A stretch of DNA of 64,000 bases from the NCBI RefSeq assembly GCF_016863115.1, contig NZ_BOOG01000011.1, positions 1-64,000 on the forward strand. The letters are read 5' to 3'. The DNA comes from Sphaerimonospora thailandensis. GTDB taxonomy: Bacteria; Actinomycetota; Actinomycetes; Streptosporangiales; Streptosporangiaceae. The notes beneath the pieces were generated by a model that was not told the origin of the DNA, did not search any database, and worked only from the letters and a program-made list of their open reading frames with translations. Numbering within the stretch: position 1 is the stretch's first letter; the number at the start of each line of letters is the position of its first letter. Of this stretch, positions 25,361-35,775 are shown piece after piece. The position numbers and the translations under genes were made by a program.

Positions 25361-26188
25361 ATGCCTGTAACGCCGAGTCGGCGAGCCGGCACGGGGGGCG
25401 AACGGAACGAACCCCCTCCGCGTAGCTTCGGAGAGGAAGGCGGACGCCTGTCCTACGGCGGCTACCTCCGGCTGCCCGGTCTGCTCGCCCAGCAGGAACC
25501 AAGGTCCGACGCCAGCGACGAACTGCTGTTCATCACCGTCCACCAGGTCTACGAACTCTGGTTCAAGCTGCTGCTGCACGAGCTGGAGCGGATCAGGGAC
25601 GCGATGATCGAGGGCTCGCTGTGGCGGGCCAGGCATCTTTTCCGCCGGGTTCACTCGGTGGAGCGGGTCATGGTCGAGCAGGTGCAGGTCATCGAGACCA
25701 TGACGCCGCAGGACTTCCTCGAGTTCCGGTCGGCGCTCGCTCCGGCGAGCGGGTTCCAGTCGGTCCAGTTCCGCGAGCTGGAGTTCCTCTCGGGGGCGAA
25801 GGACCCGGTGTATCTGGCCCGTCTGCGGGACGTCGGCGACGCGGAAACCGCTCGGCTCAAACGGCGTCTCGCGGAACCCTCGTTGTGGGATGCTTACCTC
25901 ACCGCTCTCTCCCAGCGCGGCCTGCCGGTCTCCGACGACGAGATCATGGATTCCCTGCTGGCGGTGGCAAGGGACCGCGGATCGCACGATGATCTGTGGG
26001 AGCTCGCCGAGGATCTCCTCACCCACGACGAGACCACCGCTCTCTGGCGGATGCGGCACGTCCAGATGGTCGAACGCCAGATCGGCACCAAATCCGGCAC
26101 TGGCGGCTCGTCCGGCGCGCCGTACCTGAGAGGGCGGACGCGCATGCATTTCTTCCCCCTTCTCTGGGAACTACGGGCGTGGCTTTGA
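25361..26188 (+). CDS. kynA: Tryptophan 2,3-dioxygenase
   Basis: A 275-residue haem dioxygenase that opens the indole ring of tryptophan to N-formylkynurenine. Family blocks are LSYGGYLRLPGLLAQQ, LLFITVHQVYELWFKLLLHE, FQSVQFRELEFLSG and the haem-ligand region LWRMRHVQMVERQIG (His233). The N-terminal 25 residues are a charged, variable leader. The ATG has CCGGAGGGG upstream. The gdh gene starts 34 bp downstream, suggesting cotranscription of amino-acid catabolic genes. Confidence 0.92.
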   Translation: MPVTPSRRAGTGGERNEPPPRSFGEEGGRLSYGGYLRLPGLLAQQEPRSDASDELLFITVHQVYELWFKLLLHELERIRDAMIEGSLWRARHLFRRVHSVERVMVEQVQVIETMTPQDFLEFRSALAPASGFQSVQFRELEFLSGAKDPVYLARLRDVGDAETARLKRRLAEPSLWDAYLTALSQRGLPVSDDEIMDSLLAVARDRGSHDDLWELAEDLLTHDETTALWRMRHVQMVERQIGTKSGTGGSSGAPYLRGRTRMHFFPLLWELRAWL

Positions 26189-26222
26189 TTTCTCAAGGCT
26201 CACAAAGGAGTGAGTAAGCGAC

Positions 26223-29200
26223 ATGCCGCTCGATATGCCGGTCAACGGGAATGAGCCGGACACGGCACTGGATCAGATCCTCCGTACGGCCGCCGACAGG
26301 TGCGTGCACACACCGGGAGCGCACACCCCGGGAACGGTCCCGGGACCGCAGGCCCCCGATGAGGGGACACCCGGCGCACCGGACCTGTGCACCCAGGTCT
26401 CCGGCGCGCATCGGATGCGGGCAGAGGACGCACTGGTCTTCCTCCGGCAGTACTACATGCACGTCGCCCCGGAGGACCTGGTCGACCGCGACCCCGTGAA
26501 CGTCTCCGGGCCCGCCATGGCCCACCGCCGGTTGGCCGAGAACCGGCCGCAGGGCCGCGCCCTGGTCCGGGTCTTCACACCGGCCCTCCCTGGCTGCGGC
26601 TGGGACTCCGGCCACTCGGTCGTCCAGATCGTCACCGACGACATGCCGTTCCTGGTCGACTCCGTCACGACAGAGCTCGACCGTCACGAGCTCCGCACCC
26701 ACCTGGTCGTCCACCCGCAGATGCCGGTTCGCCGCGACATGACCGGCGCGCTCCTCGACCCGGGTCAGGACGCCGTCACGGGCCAGACGCTGCGCGAGTC
26801 GTGGATACACATCGAGATCGACCGGCAGTCCGACCCGGCCGTCCTCGCAGGGCTCGAAGACGACCTGCGGCGGGTGCTGCTCGACGTCCGCTGCGCGGTC
26901 GAGGACTTCGCCAAGATGCGGGCCCTGGCCGTACGGACCGCGGAGGACCTGGCCGCGGACCCGCCGCCGCTGGAACGCGCCGGGGTCGACGACAGCGTCG
27001 AGTTGCTGCGCTGGCTCGCCGACGGGCACTACACGTTCCTCGGTTTCCGGGAATATCGCCTGGAGCAGACCGAGAAGGGGGAGAGCCTGCGCGCGGTGCC
27101 CGGCACCGGGCTCGGCGTCCTGCGCGCCGACAAGGCAGGGTCGGCCAGCTTCGCTGCGATGCCGCCCGAGCTGCGCGCCAAGGCCCGCGAGAAGCAGGTG
27201 ATGATCGTCACCAAGGCCAACAGCCGGGCGACGGTCTACCGTCCCCACTACCTCGACTACGTCGGCGTGAAGCTCTTCTCCCCGGAGGGGGAGGTGATCG
27301 GCGAGCGGCGTTTTCTGGGGCTGTTCACGCACGTCGCGTACAACGAGTCGATCTCGCGGATCCCGGTGCTGCGGCGCAAGCTCGCCGACGTGCTCGACCT
27401 GGCCGGGCTGTCTCCGGACAGCCACGACGGCAAGGACCTGATCGAGATACTGGAGACCTACCCGCGCGCCGAGCTGTTCCAGATCTCGGTGGAGGAGCTG
27501 CTGGCGATCGCCCTCGGCGTGCTGCGGCTGCGGGAGCGCAAGCAGGTCAAACTGTTCCTGCGCCGTGACGACTACGGCCGCTACATCTCGTGCCTGATCT
27601 TCCTGCCGCGCGACCGCTACACCACCAAGGTGCGGCTGCAGATGCAGCAGATCCTGCTGGACGTCCTCGGCGGCACCACGCTCGACTACAGCGCGATGAT
27701 CGGAGAGGCCGCGCTGGCCCGCCTGCACGTGGTGATCCGCGGTGAGCGCGGCACCCAGCTGGGGGAACTGCCGGCCGACGTGGAGGAGCTGGAGGCGCGG
27801 CTCGCCGCCACCACACGCTCCTGGGAGGACGACCTCGCCGCCGCGATCCATGAGCTGTGCTCACCGGAGGAGGCGCCGAGGCTGCTGCGCCGGTACGGCA
27901 CGGCCTTCCCCGAGGGGTACAAGGCCGACTTCCCGGCGCGTACCGCCGTAGCCGACCTGGAGCGGCTGGAGCGGATCGCCGACGATCCCTCTGAGATCGG
28001 GATGGACCTCTACGAGCCGGACGACGCGGCCGACGACGAGCGCAGGTTCAAGCTGTACAAGCTGGGCGCTCCGGTCTCGCTGTCGCGGGTGCTGCCGCTG
28101 CTGCAGCGGATGGGCGTGGAGGTCGTCGACGAGCGGCCGTACGAGATCCACCGGACCAACGACGGCGACACCCGGGACGCCTGGATCTACGACTTCGGCC
28201 TGCGCTACGCCCCCTCGGGCGACGTGGGCGGCGACGCCTTCAAGCGGTTGTTCCAGGACGCGTTCGCGGTGCTGTGGCGCGGCGAGGTGGAGGACGACGG
28301 CTTCAACGCGCTCGTGCTGGCCGCCGGCCTGTCGTGGGAACAGGCCGAGATCCTGCGGGCCTACGCCAAATATCTGCGGCAGGCCGGGACGACCTTCAGC
28401 GAGGCCTACATCGAGAAGGTGCTGCTCGGCAACGTGCGGCTGGCCCGGCTGCTGGTCCGGCTCTTCGAGGCCCGTCACGACCCGCGCCGCCCGGAGGAGG
28501 CCAGGTCGGAGGTCTGCGAGGCGCTGCGTGAGGAGGTGCTGGCCTCGCTGGACGAGGTCGCCTCACTCGACGAGGACCGCATCCTGCGGGCCTACCTGGA
28601 GTTGATCGAGGCGACGCTGCGGACGAACGCCTTCCAGCCCGACGGCGCCGGTGGCCGCGACACCGGTACGGCCGGCAGCCGGTTCGTCTCCGGGAAGCGC
28701 AAGCCGTACCTGTCGCTGAAGTTCGACTCGCAGGCGATCAGCGTGCTGCCGCTGCCGCGGCCGAAGTATGAGATCTATGTTTACTCGCCGCGCGTCGAGG
28801 GCGTGCACCTGCGGTTCGGGAAGGTGGCCCGCGGCGGCCTGCGCTGGTCTGACCGCATGGAGGACTTCCGTACGGAGATCCTCGGCCTGGTCAAGGCGCA
28901 GATGGTGAAAAACACCGTCATCGTGCCGACCGGGTCGAAGGGCGGCTTCGTCGTGAAGCGCCCGCCGACCGGCGGCCGGGACGAGCTGCAGGCCGAGGGC
29001 GTGGCATGCTACCGCCACTTCATCTCGGGCCTGCTCGACGTGACCGACAACCTGGTCGCGGGCGAGGTCGTGCCGCCGTCGCACGTCGTCCGGCACGACG
29101 GCGACGACACCTACCTGGTGGTGGCCGCAGACAAGGGCACGGCGAAGTTCTCCGACATCGCCAACGGCGTGGCCAAGGACTACGGCTTCTGGCTCGGCGA

Positions 29201-31253
29201 CGCCTTCGCCTCCGGCGGCTCGGTCGGCTACGACCACAAGGCGATGGGCATCACCGCGCGCGGCGCCTGGGAGTCGGTGAAGTACCACTTCAGGAGCCTC
29301 GGCGTCGACGTCCAGACCACCGACTTCACCGTGGTCGGCATCGGCGACATGTCCGGTGACGTGTTCGGCAACGGCATGCTGCTGTCGGAACACATCGGAC
29401 TGGTGGCGGCCTTCGACCATCGGCACGTCTTCGTCGACCCGTCGCCCGACGCGACCCGCGGCTTCGCCGAGCGGCGGCGGCTGTTCGAGCTGCCGCGCAG
29501 CTCGTGGGACGACTACGACCGCTCGCTGATCTCGGCGGGTGGCGGGGTCTGGCCCCGCACCGCGAAGTCGATCCCGGTCTCCCCGCAGATGCGGGCCGCG
29601 CTCGGCATCCCCGACGGGGTGACCGGGCTGGCGCCGAACGACCTGATCAGCGCCGTCCTCCGGGCCCCCGTCGACCTGCTGTGGAACGGCGGCATCGGCA
29701 CGTACGTCAAGGCGGCGTCGGAGAGCCACGCCGAGGTCGGCGACAAGGCCAACGACCCGCTGCGCGTCAACGGGGCCGAGCTGCGCTGCAAGGTGGTCGG
29801 CGAGGGAGGCAACCTCGGCTTCACCCAGCTCGCCCGGATAGAGTTCGCGCGGAGCGGCGGCCTGATCAACACCGACTTCATCGACAACTCGGCCGGGGTG
29901 GACACCTCCGACCACGAGGTGAACATCAAGATCCTGCTCGACCAGGTCGTACGCGACGGCAACGTGACGGCGGAGCAGCGCAACGCGCTCTTCCTCGACA
30001 TGACGGGCGAGGTCGGCCGGCTGGTGCTGGAGGACAACCACGCGCAGAACGTGGTGCTCGCCGCGGCCCGGGCGCAGGCGCCCGAGATGCTGCACATCCA
30101 CGCACGGTATGTCCGGCGGCTGGAGCGGGCCGGCCTGCTGAACCGGGAGCTGGAGTTCCTGCCGTCGGACAAGGCCCTCGCCGAGCGCCGGCAGGCCGGG
30201 CTCGGGCTGACCGGCCCGGAGTTCGCCGTGCTGCTCGCCTACACCAAGCTGGTGGTGGACGCCGAGCTGCTCCAGTCGGACATCCCGGACGATCCGTACC
30301 TCGCGTCCTGGCTGGTGTCGTACTTCCCGACCGCGCTGCGCGAGCGGTTCCGCACGTACATGGACTCCCACCCGCTGCGGCGGGAGATCATCACCACGGG
30401 CGTGGTGAACGACGTGGTCAACTTCGGCGGGACGAGCTTCGTGTTCCGCTTCACCGAGGAGACCGGGGCCTCGACGTCCGACATCGTGCGGGCCTACCTG
30501 GTGACCCGTGAGGTGTTCGATCTGCCCGGGTTCGTCCGCCAGATAGAGTCACTCGACCACGACGTGGACAGCGCCACCCGGCTCACCATGCTGTTCGAGG
30601 CGCGCAAGCTGTCCGAGCGCGGCACCCGCTGGCTGCTCGGCAACCGCAGGCCGCCGCTCGACCTCGCGGCCACGGGGAAGGTCTTCCTCGACGGCGCGAG
30701 GGACCTGCTGCCGCACCTGCCGAAGCTGCTGACCGGCTCCGACCTGTCGGCCTACGAGGAGCGCAGGGACTCCTTCGCCGCTCGCGGCGTGCCGGACGAG
30801 CTGGCCGAGCGGGTCGCGGCGATGGTGCCCGCCTACTCCACCTTCGACCTGGTCGAGACCGCCGCGTTCACCGGCAGGCCGGTGGACGAGGTGGCCGAGG
30901 TCTACTTCGACCTGGCCGACCGGCTGCAGATCGCCCGTCTGCGAGAGCGGGTGATCGCGCTGCCTCGCGACACCCGGTGGAACTCGATCGCCCGCGCGGC
31001 GCTGCGCGACGACCTGTACGCGGCGCACGCCGCGCTCACCCGCGACGTGCTGATCCACAGTGAGCCGGGCCTGTCGCCGGAGGAGCGGCTCATCCACTGG
31101 ACCGAGGTGAACGAGGCCGCCGTCACGCGGGCACGCCAGACGCTGTCGGAGATCTGGGAGAGCGACACCTTCGATCTCGCCACGCTGTCGGTGGCCCTGC
31201 GTGCCGTACGGACCCTCGTCTCGTCCAGCAAGCTCCCGCAACCAGGAGCGTGA
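26223..31253 (+). CDS. gdh: NAD-specific glutamate dehydrogenase, large (180-kDa) type
   Basis: A 1676-residue enzyme of the GDH-180 class known from Streptomyces clavuligerus. The N-terminal regulatory region (about 1-700) is followed by the catalytic core: GKVARGGLRWSDRMEDFRTE, QMVKNTVIVPTGSKGGFVVK, SVGYDHKAMGITARGAWES and the NAD site VVGIGDMSGDVFGNGM. A C-terminal helical domain completes it. It oxidatively deaminates glutamate to 2-oxoglutarate. The start has AAAGGAG upstream. Residues 20-60 are Pro/Thr-rich and unlike the rest. Confidence 0.93.
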   Translation: MPLDMPVNGNEPDTALDQILRTAADRCVHTPGAHTPGTVPGPQAPDEGTPGAPDLCTQVSGAHRMRAEDALVFLRQYYMHVAPEDLVDRDPVNVSGPAMAHRRLAENRPQGRALVRVFTPALPGCGWDSGHSVVQIVTDDMPFLVDSVTTELDRHELRTHLVVHPQMPVRRDMTGALLDPGQDAVTGQTLRESWIHIEIDRQSDPAVLAGLEDDLRRVLLDVRCAVEDFAKMRALAVRTAEDLAADPPPLERAGVDDSVELLRWLADGHYTFLGFREYRLEQTEKGESLRAVPGTGLGVLRADKAGSASFAAMPPELRAKAREKQVMIVTKANSRATVYRPHYLDYVGVKLFSPEGEVIGERRFLGLFTHVAYNESISRIPVLRRKLADVLDLAGLSPDSHDGKDLIEILETYPRAELFQISVEELLAIALGVLRLRERKQVKLFLRRDDYGRYISCLIFLPRDRYTTKVRLQMQQILLDVLGGTTLDYSAMIGEAALARLHVVIRGERGTQLGELPADVEELEARLAATTRSWEDDLAAAIHELCSPEEAPRLLRRYGTAFPEGYKADFPARTAVADLERLERIADDPSEIGMDLYEPDDAADDERRFKLYKLGAPVSLSRVLPLLQRMGVEVVDERPYEIHRTNDGDTRDAWIYDFGLRYAPSGDVGGDAFKRLFQDAFAVLWRGEVEDDGFNALVLAAGLSWEQAEILRAYAKYLRQAGTTFSEAYIEKVLLGNVRLARLLVRLFEARHDPRRPEEARSEVCEALREEVLASLDEVASLDEDRILRAYLELIEATLRTNAFQPDGAGGRDTGTAGSRFVSGKRKPYLSLKFDSQAISVLPLPRPKYEIYVYSPRVEGVHLRFGKVARGGLRWSDRMEDFRTEILGLVKAQMVKNTVIVPTGSKGGFVVKRPPTGGRDELQAEGVACYRHFISGLLDVTDNLVAGEVVPPSHVVRHDGDDTYLVVAADKGTAKFSDIANGVAKDYGFWLGDAFASGGSVGYDHKAMGITARGAWESVKYHFRSLGVDVQTTDFTVVGIGDMSGDVFGNGMLLSEHIGLVAAFDHRHVFVDPSPDATRGFAERRRLFELPRSSWDDYDRSLISAGGGVWPRTAKSIPVSPQMRAALGIPDGVTGLAPNDLISAVLRAPVDLLWNGGIGTYVKAASESHAEVGDKANDPLRVNGAELRCKVVGEGGNLGFTQLARIEFARSGGLINTDFIDNSAGVDTSDHEVNIKILLDQVVRDGNVTAEQRNALFLDMTGEVGRLVLEDNHAQNVVLAAARAQAPEMLHIHARYVRRLERAGLLNRELEFLPSDKALAERRQAGLGLTGPEFAVLLAYTKLVVDAELLQSDIPDDPYLASWLVSYFPTALRERFRTYMDSHPLRREIITTGVVNDVVNFGGTSFVFRFTEETGASTSDIVRAYLVTREVFDLPGFVRQIESLDHDVDSATRLTMLFEARKLSERGTRWLLGNRRPPLDLAATGKVFLDGARDLLPHLPKLLTGSDLSAYEERRDSFAARGVPDELAERVAAMVPAYSTFDLVETAAFTGRPVDEVAEVYFDLADRLQIARLRERVIALPRDTRWNSIARAALRDDLYAAHAALTRDVLIHSEPGLSPEERLIHWTEVNEAAVTRARQTLSEIWESDTFDLATLSVALRAVRTLVSSSKLPQPGA

Positions 31254-31259
31254 TCGCCT

Positions 31260-32450
31260 TCAGTTGTTGGAGGCCTCGGTGACCGCGCCCTCGTAGCCGA
31301 TGACGTGCACGGGCGCGGTCGAGGTCTTGGGCGGCACGGCGGTCACGTACTGCTGGGTCTCCTGGATGTGGCGCTTGGTGGAGATCTGCACGTCCTTGGC
31401 GGTCAGCAGCCACCGGGCGTCCCGGGGGATCGCCACCGGCCGGCCCTTGCCGCACTTGAGCCCGGGATCGGTCGACCAGGTGGAGGTGCGGACCAGGGTG
31501 TAGAAGACGAGCGCGCCGCCGTCCGCGGTCCGCATGGCGTAGATCGGGTAATTCGCCCCCACGGCGAAGATCGAGCTGTAGCTCATGCAGTCGCGGCCCT
31601 GGGCCTCCTTCCTGGTGGCCTCGATGTCTGCGGAGAAACCCGTCGTGTGCGGGCCCGGGGCGATCAGCGCGGAGGCGAAGCCCTTGGTCCCCTCCTCCGC
31701 GACGGTCGCGTGCAGGGGGCCCAGCAGGTTCGGGCTGACCGCCACGCTCTGGTCGCGCGGGTCCAGGGCCGCCGCATAGCCGTCCTCGTCGACGGCCACA
31801 TCCGGCGGCTCCTCGCCTTTGTAGAGCAGGGACTCGGAGCTGTTCTGCCAGGGCGAGCCCGCGCCCGCCCGGGCGAAGGTCAGCATGACCGTACGCGACT
31901 GCCCGGAGGCGTCCCGGCGCTCGGCCGTCGCGGCGAACCACTGAGGCGAGCTCCCAGGCCGCTGCCGCGGCACGAACACCTCACGGTGGCTCCAGGTGTA
32001 CGGAGCCGCCTCGCCGGTACGGGACCCCTTGGCGGAGTGGGTGTGGAGCTGGGCGACGGTGATCGGGCGTCGGCCGTCCCGGGTCAGGACGAGCGTCCAA
32101 CGGTCGGCCTGGGCCGCCCGCACGACCTCGTCGGTCGCCAGGAACGTGTCGAGCGCCTCGCGGGCCTCGTCGAGTGTCACGGCGGGCGGCTGGGTGCTCT
32201 CCGGCTGGGCTCCCTGTGGCTGGGCTCCCTGCGGCCGTGTTCCGTGGGGCTGGGGGCTGGGAGAGGTGCCGGGCGCCGCCGGGATGCTGGAGGCGGCGGC
32301 CGCCTGGGTGGCCGATGCCGCCGGCTCCGCGGGCCCGGGGCCGGAGCAGCCCGCCACGCCGAGAAGAGCGAGCGCGAGAACCGGCACGGCGACGCGGGTG
32401 ACGGCATGGGTGCGCGCGTTCCGAACGGCCCCGTTCACGCCACCCCCCAT
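31260..32450 (-). CDS. Putative lipoprotein of unknown function
   Basis: A 396-residue protein with a lipobox ([15 protein letters not shown]) and a long Ala/Pro/Ser linker containing repeats of GAQPQ type, then a globular domain ([19 protein letters not shown] ... [13 protein letters not shown] ... [24 protein letters not shown]). I recognise it only as a conserved actinomycete lipoprotein family; no catalytic motif is apparent. The ATG at 32450 has GGAG upstream; GTG 32438 is also possible. It converges with gdh (6-bp gap) and is divergent from prfB. Confidence 0.7.
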   Translation of the reverse strand: MGGGVNGAVRNARTHAVTRVAVPVLALALLGVAGCSGPGPAEPAASATQAAAASSIPAAPGTSPSPQPHGTRPQGAQPQGAQPESTQPPAVTLDEAREALDTFLATDEVVRAAQADRWTLVLTRDGRRPITVAQLHTHSAKGSRTGEAAPYTWSHREVFVPRQRPGSSPQWFAATAERRDASGQSRTVMLTFARAGAGSPWQNSSESLLYKGEEPPDVAVDEDGYAAALDPRDQSVAVSPNLLGPLHATVAEEGTKGFASALIAPGPHTTGFSADIEATRKEAQGRDCMSYSSIFAVGANYPIYAMRTADGGALVFYTLVRTSTWSTDPGLKCGKGRPVAIPRDARWLLTAKDVQISTKRHIQETQQYVTAVPPKTSTAPVHVIGYEGAVTEASNN

Positions 32451-32556
32451 ATCCGCTCCACATGCTATGGCTTGGCGACAAATCATGCCGTGTTCCCGCC
32501 ACGGGGACCGGGCGTGGGACCCGAGCGGGTCCGCCGTTCGCGTACCCTTTACAAAC

Positions 32557-33675
32557 GTGGCAGTCATCGATCCAGCCGAAGAGATCAACGAGCTTACCGG
32601 CACGCTGAAGGGCATTCAGGACGTGCTCGACATCGACGCGATGCGCAAGCAGATCGCCGAGTTGGAGGAGCAGGCTGCCGCGCCCGACCTGTGGAACGAC
32701 CCCGAGCAGGCCCAGCGTGTCACAAGCAGGCTGTCGCACCTGCAGGGCGAGGTCAACCGGGTGTCGGTTCTGGTCGGCCGCCTGGAGGACCTGCCGGTCC
32801 TGTTCGAGCTGGCCGCCGAGGAGGACGACGAGGACGCGCTGGCCGAGGCGGGCCGGGAGCTGACCTCGCTCAGGTCCGACATCGGGGCGCTGGAGGTGCG
32901 CACGCTGCTTTCCGGGGAGTACGACTCCCGTGAGGCGCTGATCACCATCAACTCGCAGGCCGGTGGGGTCGACGCCGCCGACTGGGCGCAGATGCTGCTC
33001 CGGATGTACCTGCGGTGGGCGGAGCGCAAGGGCTACTCCACCGAGGTCTACGAGACGTCCTACGCGGAGGAGGCGGGCATCAAATCCGCCACCTTCACGG
33101 TGAAGGCCCCCTACGCGTACGGCACGCTGAGGGGCGAGCACGGCACGCACCGACTGGTTCGGATCAGCCCCTTCGACAACCAGGGCCGCCGCCAGACGTC
33201 GTTCGCGGGCGTGGACGTGGTGCCGGTCGTCGAGCAGACCGACCACATCGACATCAACGAGGACGAGCTGCGCGTCGACGTCTACCGGTCGTCGGGACCG
33301 GGCGGCCAGGGCGTGAACACCACGGACTCGGCCGTACGGATCACGCACATCCCGACCGGCATCGTGGTCTCCTGCCAGAACGAGCGCTCCCAGCTCCAGA
33401 ACCGGGCGACCGCGATGGCGGTGCTCCAGGCCAAGCTGCTGGAGCGCAAGCGCCAGGAGGAGGCCGCCGCGATGAACGAGCTGCGCGGCGAGTCCACGAC
33501 CTCCTGGGGCACGCAGATCCGCAACTACGTTCTGCACCCGTACCAGATCGTCAAGGACCTGCGCACGAGCGTCGAGGCGGGCAACCCGAGCGCCGTGCTC
33601 GACGGCGAGCTCGACGAGTTCATCGAGGGCGAGATCCGCTGGATGCGCCGTCAGGAGACCGACGGCGCCCAGTAG
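32557..33675 (+). CDS. prfB: Peptide chain release factor 2
   Basis: A 372-residue class I release factor. The RF2 stop-codon tripeptide SPF is present (Ser204-Phe206 in [11 protein letters not shown]), and the GGQ motif that triggers peptidyl-tRNA hydrolysis is Gly249-Gln251 in [11 protein letters not shown]. The frame is continuous, so there is no programmed frameshift as in E. coli. TACCCT at 32543 lies 8 bp before the GTG, so the mRNA may be nearly leaderless. It opens the conserved prfB-ftsEX-smpB block. Confidence 0.95.
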   Translation: MAVIDPAEEINELTGTLKGIQDVLDIDAMRKQIAELEEQAAAPDLWNDPEQAQRVTSRLSHLQGEVNRVSVLVGRLEDLPVLFELAAEEDDEDALAEAGRELTSLRSDIGALEVRTLLSGEYDSREALITINSQAGGVDAADWAQMLLRMYLRWAERKGYSTEVYETSYAEEAGIKSATFTVKAPYAYGTLRGEHGTHRLVRISPFDNQGRRQTSFAGVDVVPVVEQTDHIDINEDELRVDVYRSSGPGGQGVNTTDSAVRITHIPTGIVVSCQNERSQLQNRATAMAVLQAKLLERKRQEEAAAMNELRGESTTSWGTQIRNYVLHPYQIVKDLRTSVEAGNPSAVLDGELDEFIEGEIRWMRRQETDGAQ

Positions 33676-33737
33676 GCGGCCCCGCCCGGTCGATCCCCGC
33701 GCCGGCGTCGGTCACGGCGCCGGCGTGATCGGTGAAC

Positions 33738-33926
33738 CTAGTATCCGCCGACGTGCTTGAACGCCAGCAGAGCCATCGCCAGCAGCACCAGCAGCGTGAT
33801 GATGATCGGCGAGAGATTTCCCAAACCGTGATGGTGGACTTTGGCGCGGCCCTCCCGGCACACGGGGCAACGGCCCTCCACCACGGGGCCGGCGCACGCC
33901 GCGCAGATCAGATGTTCGCAGCTCAT
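33738..33926 (-). CDS. Small zinc-ribbon membrane protein
   Basis: A 62-residue protein with two Cys pairs (CEHLICAACAGPVVEGRCPVC, pattern CxxxxCxxC...CxxC) followed by a His-rich turn (KVHHHGLGN) and one transmembrane helix (LSPIIITLLVLLAMALLAF). It is probably a metal-binding, membrane-anchored peptide. It sits antisense between prfB and ftsE. No ribosome site is obvious, but codon bias and the intact motif support a real gene. Function unknown. Confidence 0.65.
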   Translation of the reverse strand: MSCEHLICAACAGPVVEGRCPVCREGRAKVHHHGLGNLSPIIITLLVLLAMALLAFKHVGGY

Positions 33927-33998
33927 AGCAGTTTTACCGCCCCACTACCCAAGGCCCATTTGTTTTGTTTCCGTTACGGACGTTCCATGCCAGTGTTA

Positions 33999-34089
33999 CC
34001 CCTAGACTGGCCTCTGGCCAACCCGAACGTCGATCATCGTTAAAGTGACCGGCGACCCGGGAACTGGATGTCCCACCCCCTAGACTGGC
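33999..34089. repeat. Direct repeats upstream of ftsE, each with a -10-like TAGACT
   Basis: CCCCTAGACTGGC occurs at 33999-34011 and again at 34077-34089, 78 bp apart. Each holds TAGACT, a plausible -10 hexamer. The second lies about 20 bp before the ftsE GTG and has GGAAC at 34060, which also resembles an ECF-sigma -35 box. Tandem promoters for ftsEX are a reasonable reading. Confidence 0.45.
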
Positions 34090-34105
34090 TTGCCGTGATG
34101 CGCCC

Positions 34106-34795
34106 GTGATCCATTTCGATAATGTCACCAAGGTCTACGCGAACCAAAACCGGCCCGCCCTCGACCACGTGAGCGTGGACGTCGACAAGGGCGAGTTCGT
34201 GTTCCTGGTCGGCCCCTCAGGGTCGGGGAAGTCCACCTTCCTCCGGCTTGTCCTGAAGGAGGAGCGGCCCAACTCCGGCACGATCCACGTGGCCGGCAAG
34301 GACCTCTCGCGGCTGTCCAACTTCAAGGTGCCCCATTTGCGGCGCCGTATCGGCTGTGTCTTCCAGGACTTCCGGCTCCTGCCGAAGAAGAACGTCTACG
34401 AGAACGTGGCGTTCGCGCTGGAGGTCATCGGAAAGCCGCGCCGGTTCATCCGCAAGGTGGTGCCCGAGGTGATCGAGCTGGTGGGGCTTGAGGGCAAGGC
34501 CCACCGCATGCCGGAGGAGCTGTCCGGCGGCGAGCAGCAGCGGGTCGCGATGGCCCGCGCCTTCGTCAACCGGCCGATGATCCTCCTGGCCGACGAGCCC
34601 ACCGGAAACATCGACCCCGCGACCAGCATCGGCATCATGAAGGTGCTCGACCGCATCAACAGGACCGGCACCACCGTGCTCATGGCGACGCACGACGCCG
34701 CCATCGTCGACTCCATGCGCAAGCGCGTGGTGGAGCTGGAGGACGGCAAGATCGTTCGCGACCAGTCACGCGGCGTGTACGGCCAGGCGTATTAG
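34106..34795 (+). CDS. ftsE: Cell-division ABC ATPase FtsE
   Basis: A 229-residue ABC ATPase. Walker A is GPSGSGKST (about 36-44), the signature is [14 protein letters not shown] and Walker B is [12 protein letters not shown], followed by the H-loop in MATHD. FtsE with FtsX regulates peptidoglycan hydrolases at the septum. The GTG start lies about 20 bp after the second repeat. ftsX follows after 14 bp. Confidence 0.95.
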   Translation: MIHFDNVTKVYANQNRPALDHVSVDVDKGEFVFLVGPSGSGKSTFLRLVLKEERPNSGTIHVAGKDLSRLSNFKVPHLRRRIGCVFQDFRLLPKKNVYENVAFALEVIGKPRRFIRKVVPEVIELVGLEGKAHRMPEELSGGEQQRVAMARAFVNRPMILLADEPTGNIDPATSIGIMKVLDRINRTGTTVLMATHDAAIVDSMRKRVVELEDGKIVRDQSRGVYGQAY

Positions 34796-34809
34796 GAGTA
34801 ACTGGGACC

Positions 34810-35709
34810 ATGCGGGCCAACTTCATCTTCTCCGAGGTCTGGATCGGCCTTCGCCGCAACCTCACGATGACCATCGCGGTCGTCGTGACCGTTGCCGTCG
34901 GCATGGCGCTGCTCGGCATCGGGCTGATGATCAACTCTCAGGTCTCGAAGATGACCAACTACTGGACCGACAAGGTCGAGCTGTCGGTCTTCCTCTGTCA
35001 GAAGGACAGCGCCTTCGAGTCGTGCAAGGGCAAACCCCCGCTGACCACGGCGCAGAAGACGCAGTTGCAGCAGACGATCGAGGGCCTGCCGGAGGTGGCC
35101 AAGGTCGAGTACGAGGACCAGAAGGCGGCGTACGAGAAGTTCCGCCGGCAGCCGAACAACAAGGTGTTCCTGACGGTGATCCAGGCCGGCGACCTGCCCG
35201 ACTCGTTCCGGGTCAAGCTCAAGGACCCCGACAAGTCCCAGGCCGTCGCGAACAGCCTGTCCGGTCAGACCGGGATCGCCAACATCGTCAACCAGCGAGA
35301 GATCCTCGACACGCAGTTCGGCTTCCTCGGGAAGCTGCAGTGGATGGCGCTCGGCGTGGCCATCATCATGGTGATCGCGGCCACCCTGCTCATCGCCAAC
35401 ACCGTACGGCTGTCCGCCTACAACCGCCGCCGGGAGACCGGCATCATGCGGCTGGTCGGCGCCTCCAACCTCTACATCCAACTCCCGTTCGTCATGGAGG
35501 GCGTGATCGCCGGCCTGATCGGCGGCGTGTGCGCGGCCGTTCTGCTGATCATCACCAAGATCCTCATCTTCGACGGGATCCAGGCGTACATGGCCGTCCC
35601 ACTCGGCTGGGACACGCTCGCCGGTGTGATCACGTTCACGATGGTGGTCGGCGTGGTGATCTGTATCCTCGCCTCCTTCGTCACCCTGCGCCGCTACCTC
35701 CGGGTGTGA
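34810..35709 (+). CDS. ftsX: Cell-division permease-like protein FtsX
   Basis: A 299-residue membrane protein: a short cytoplasmic head, one helix (TIAVVVTVAVGMALLGIGL), an extracytoplasmic loop of about 125 residues with two Cys (FLCQKDSAFESCKG), then three helices. The FtsX core GIMRLVGASNLYIQLPFVMEG is clear. The external loop contacts cell-wall hydrolases. The start has TTAGGAG upstream. It is cotranscribed with ftsE. Confidence 0.95.
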   Translation: MRANFIFSEVWIGLRRNLTMTIAVVVTVAVGMALLGIGLMINSQVSKMTNYWTDKVELSVFLCQKDSAFESCKGKPPLTTAQKTQLQQTIEGLPEVAKVEYEDQKAAYEKFRRQPNNKVFLTVIQAGDLPDSFRVKLKDPDKSQAVANSLSGQTGIANIVNQREILDTQFGFLGKLQWMALGVAIIMVIAATLLIANTVRLSAYNRRRETGIMRLVGASNLYIQLPFVMEGVIAGLIGGVCAAVLLIITKILIFDGIQAYMAVPLGWDTLAGVITFTMVVGVVICILASFVTLRRYLRV

Positions 35710-35775
35710 CCGGACGGACAGGCACCCCACCGCGCGCGGCGACTTCGCTCGCCGCGCCGACGGTAGGCTCCCTGT

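Noticed and set aside
32557-33675. Programmed frameshift in prfB
   Set aside because: The frame is continuous from GTG to stop, with no in-frame TGA near the N-terminus.
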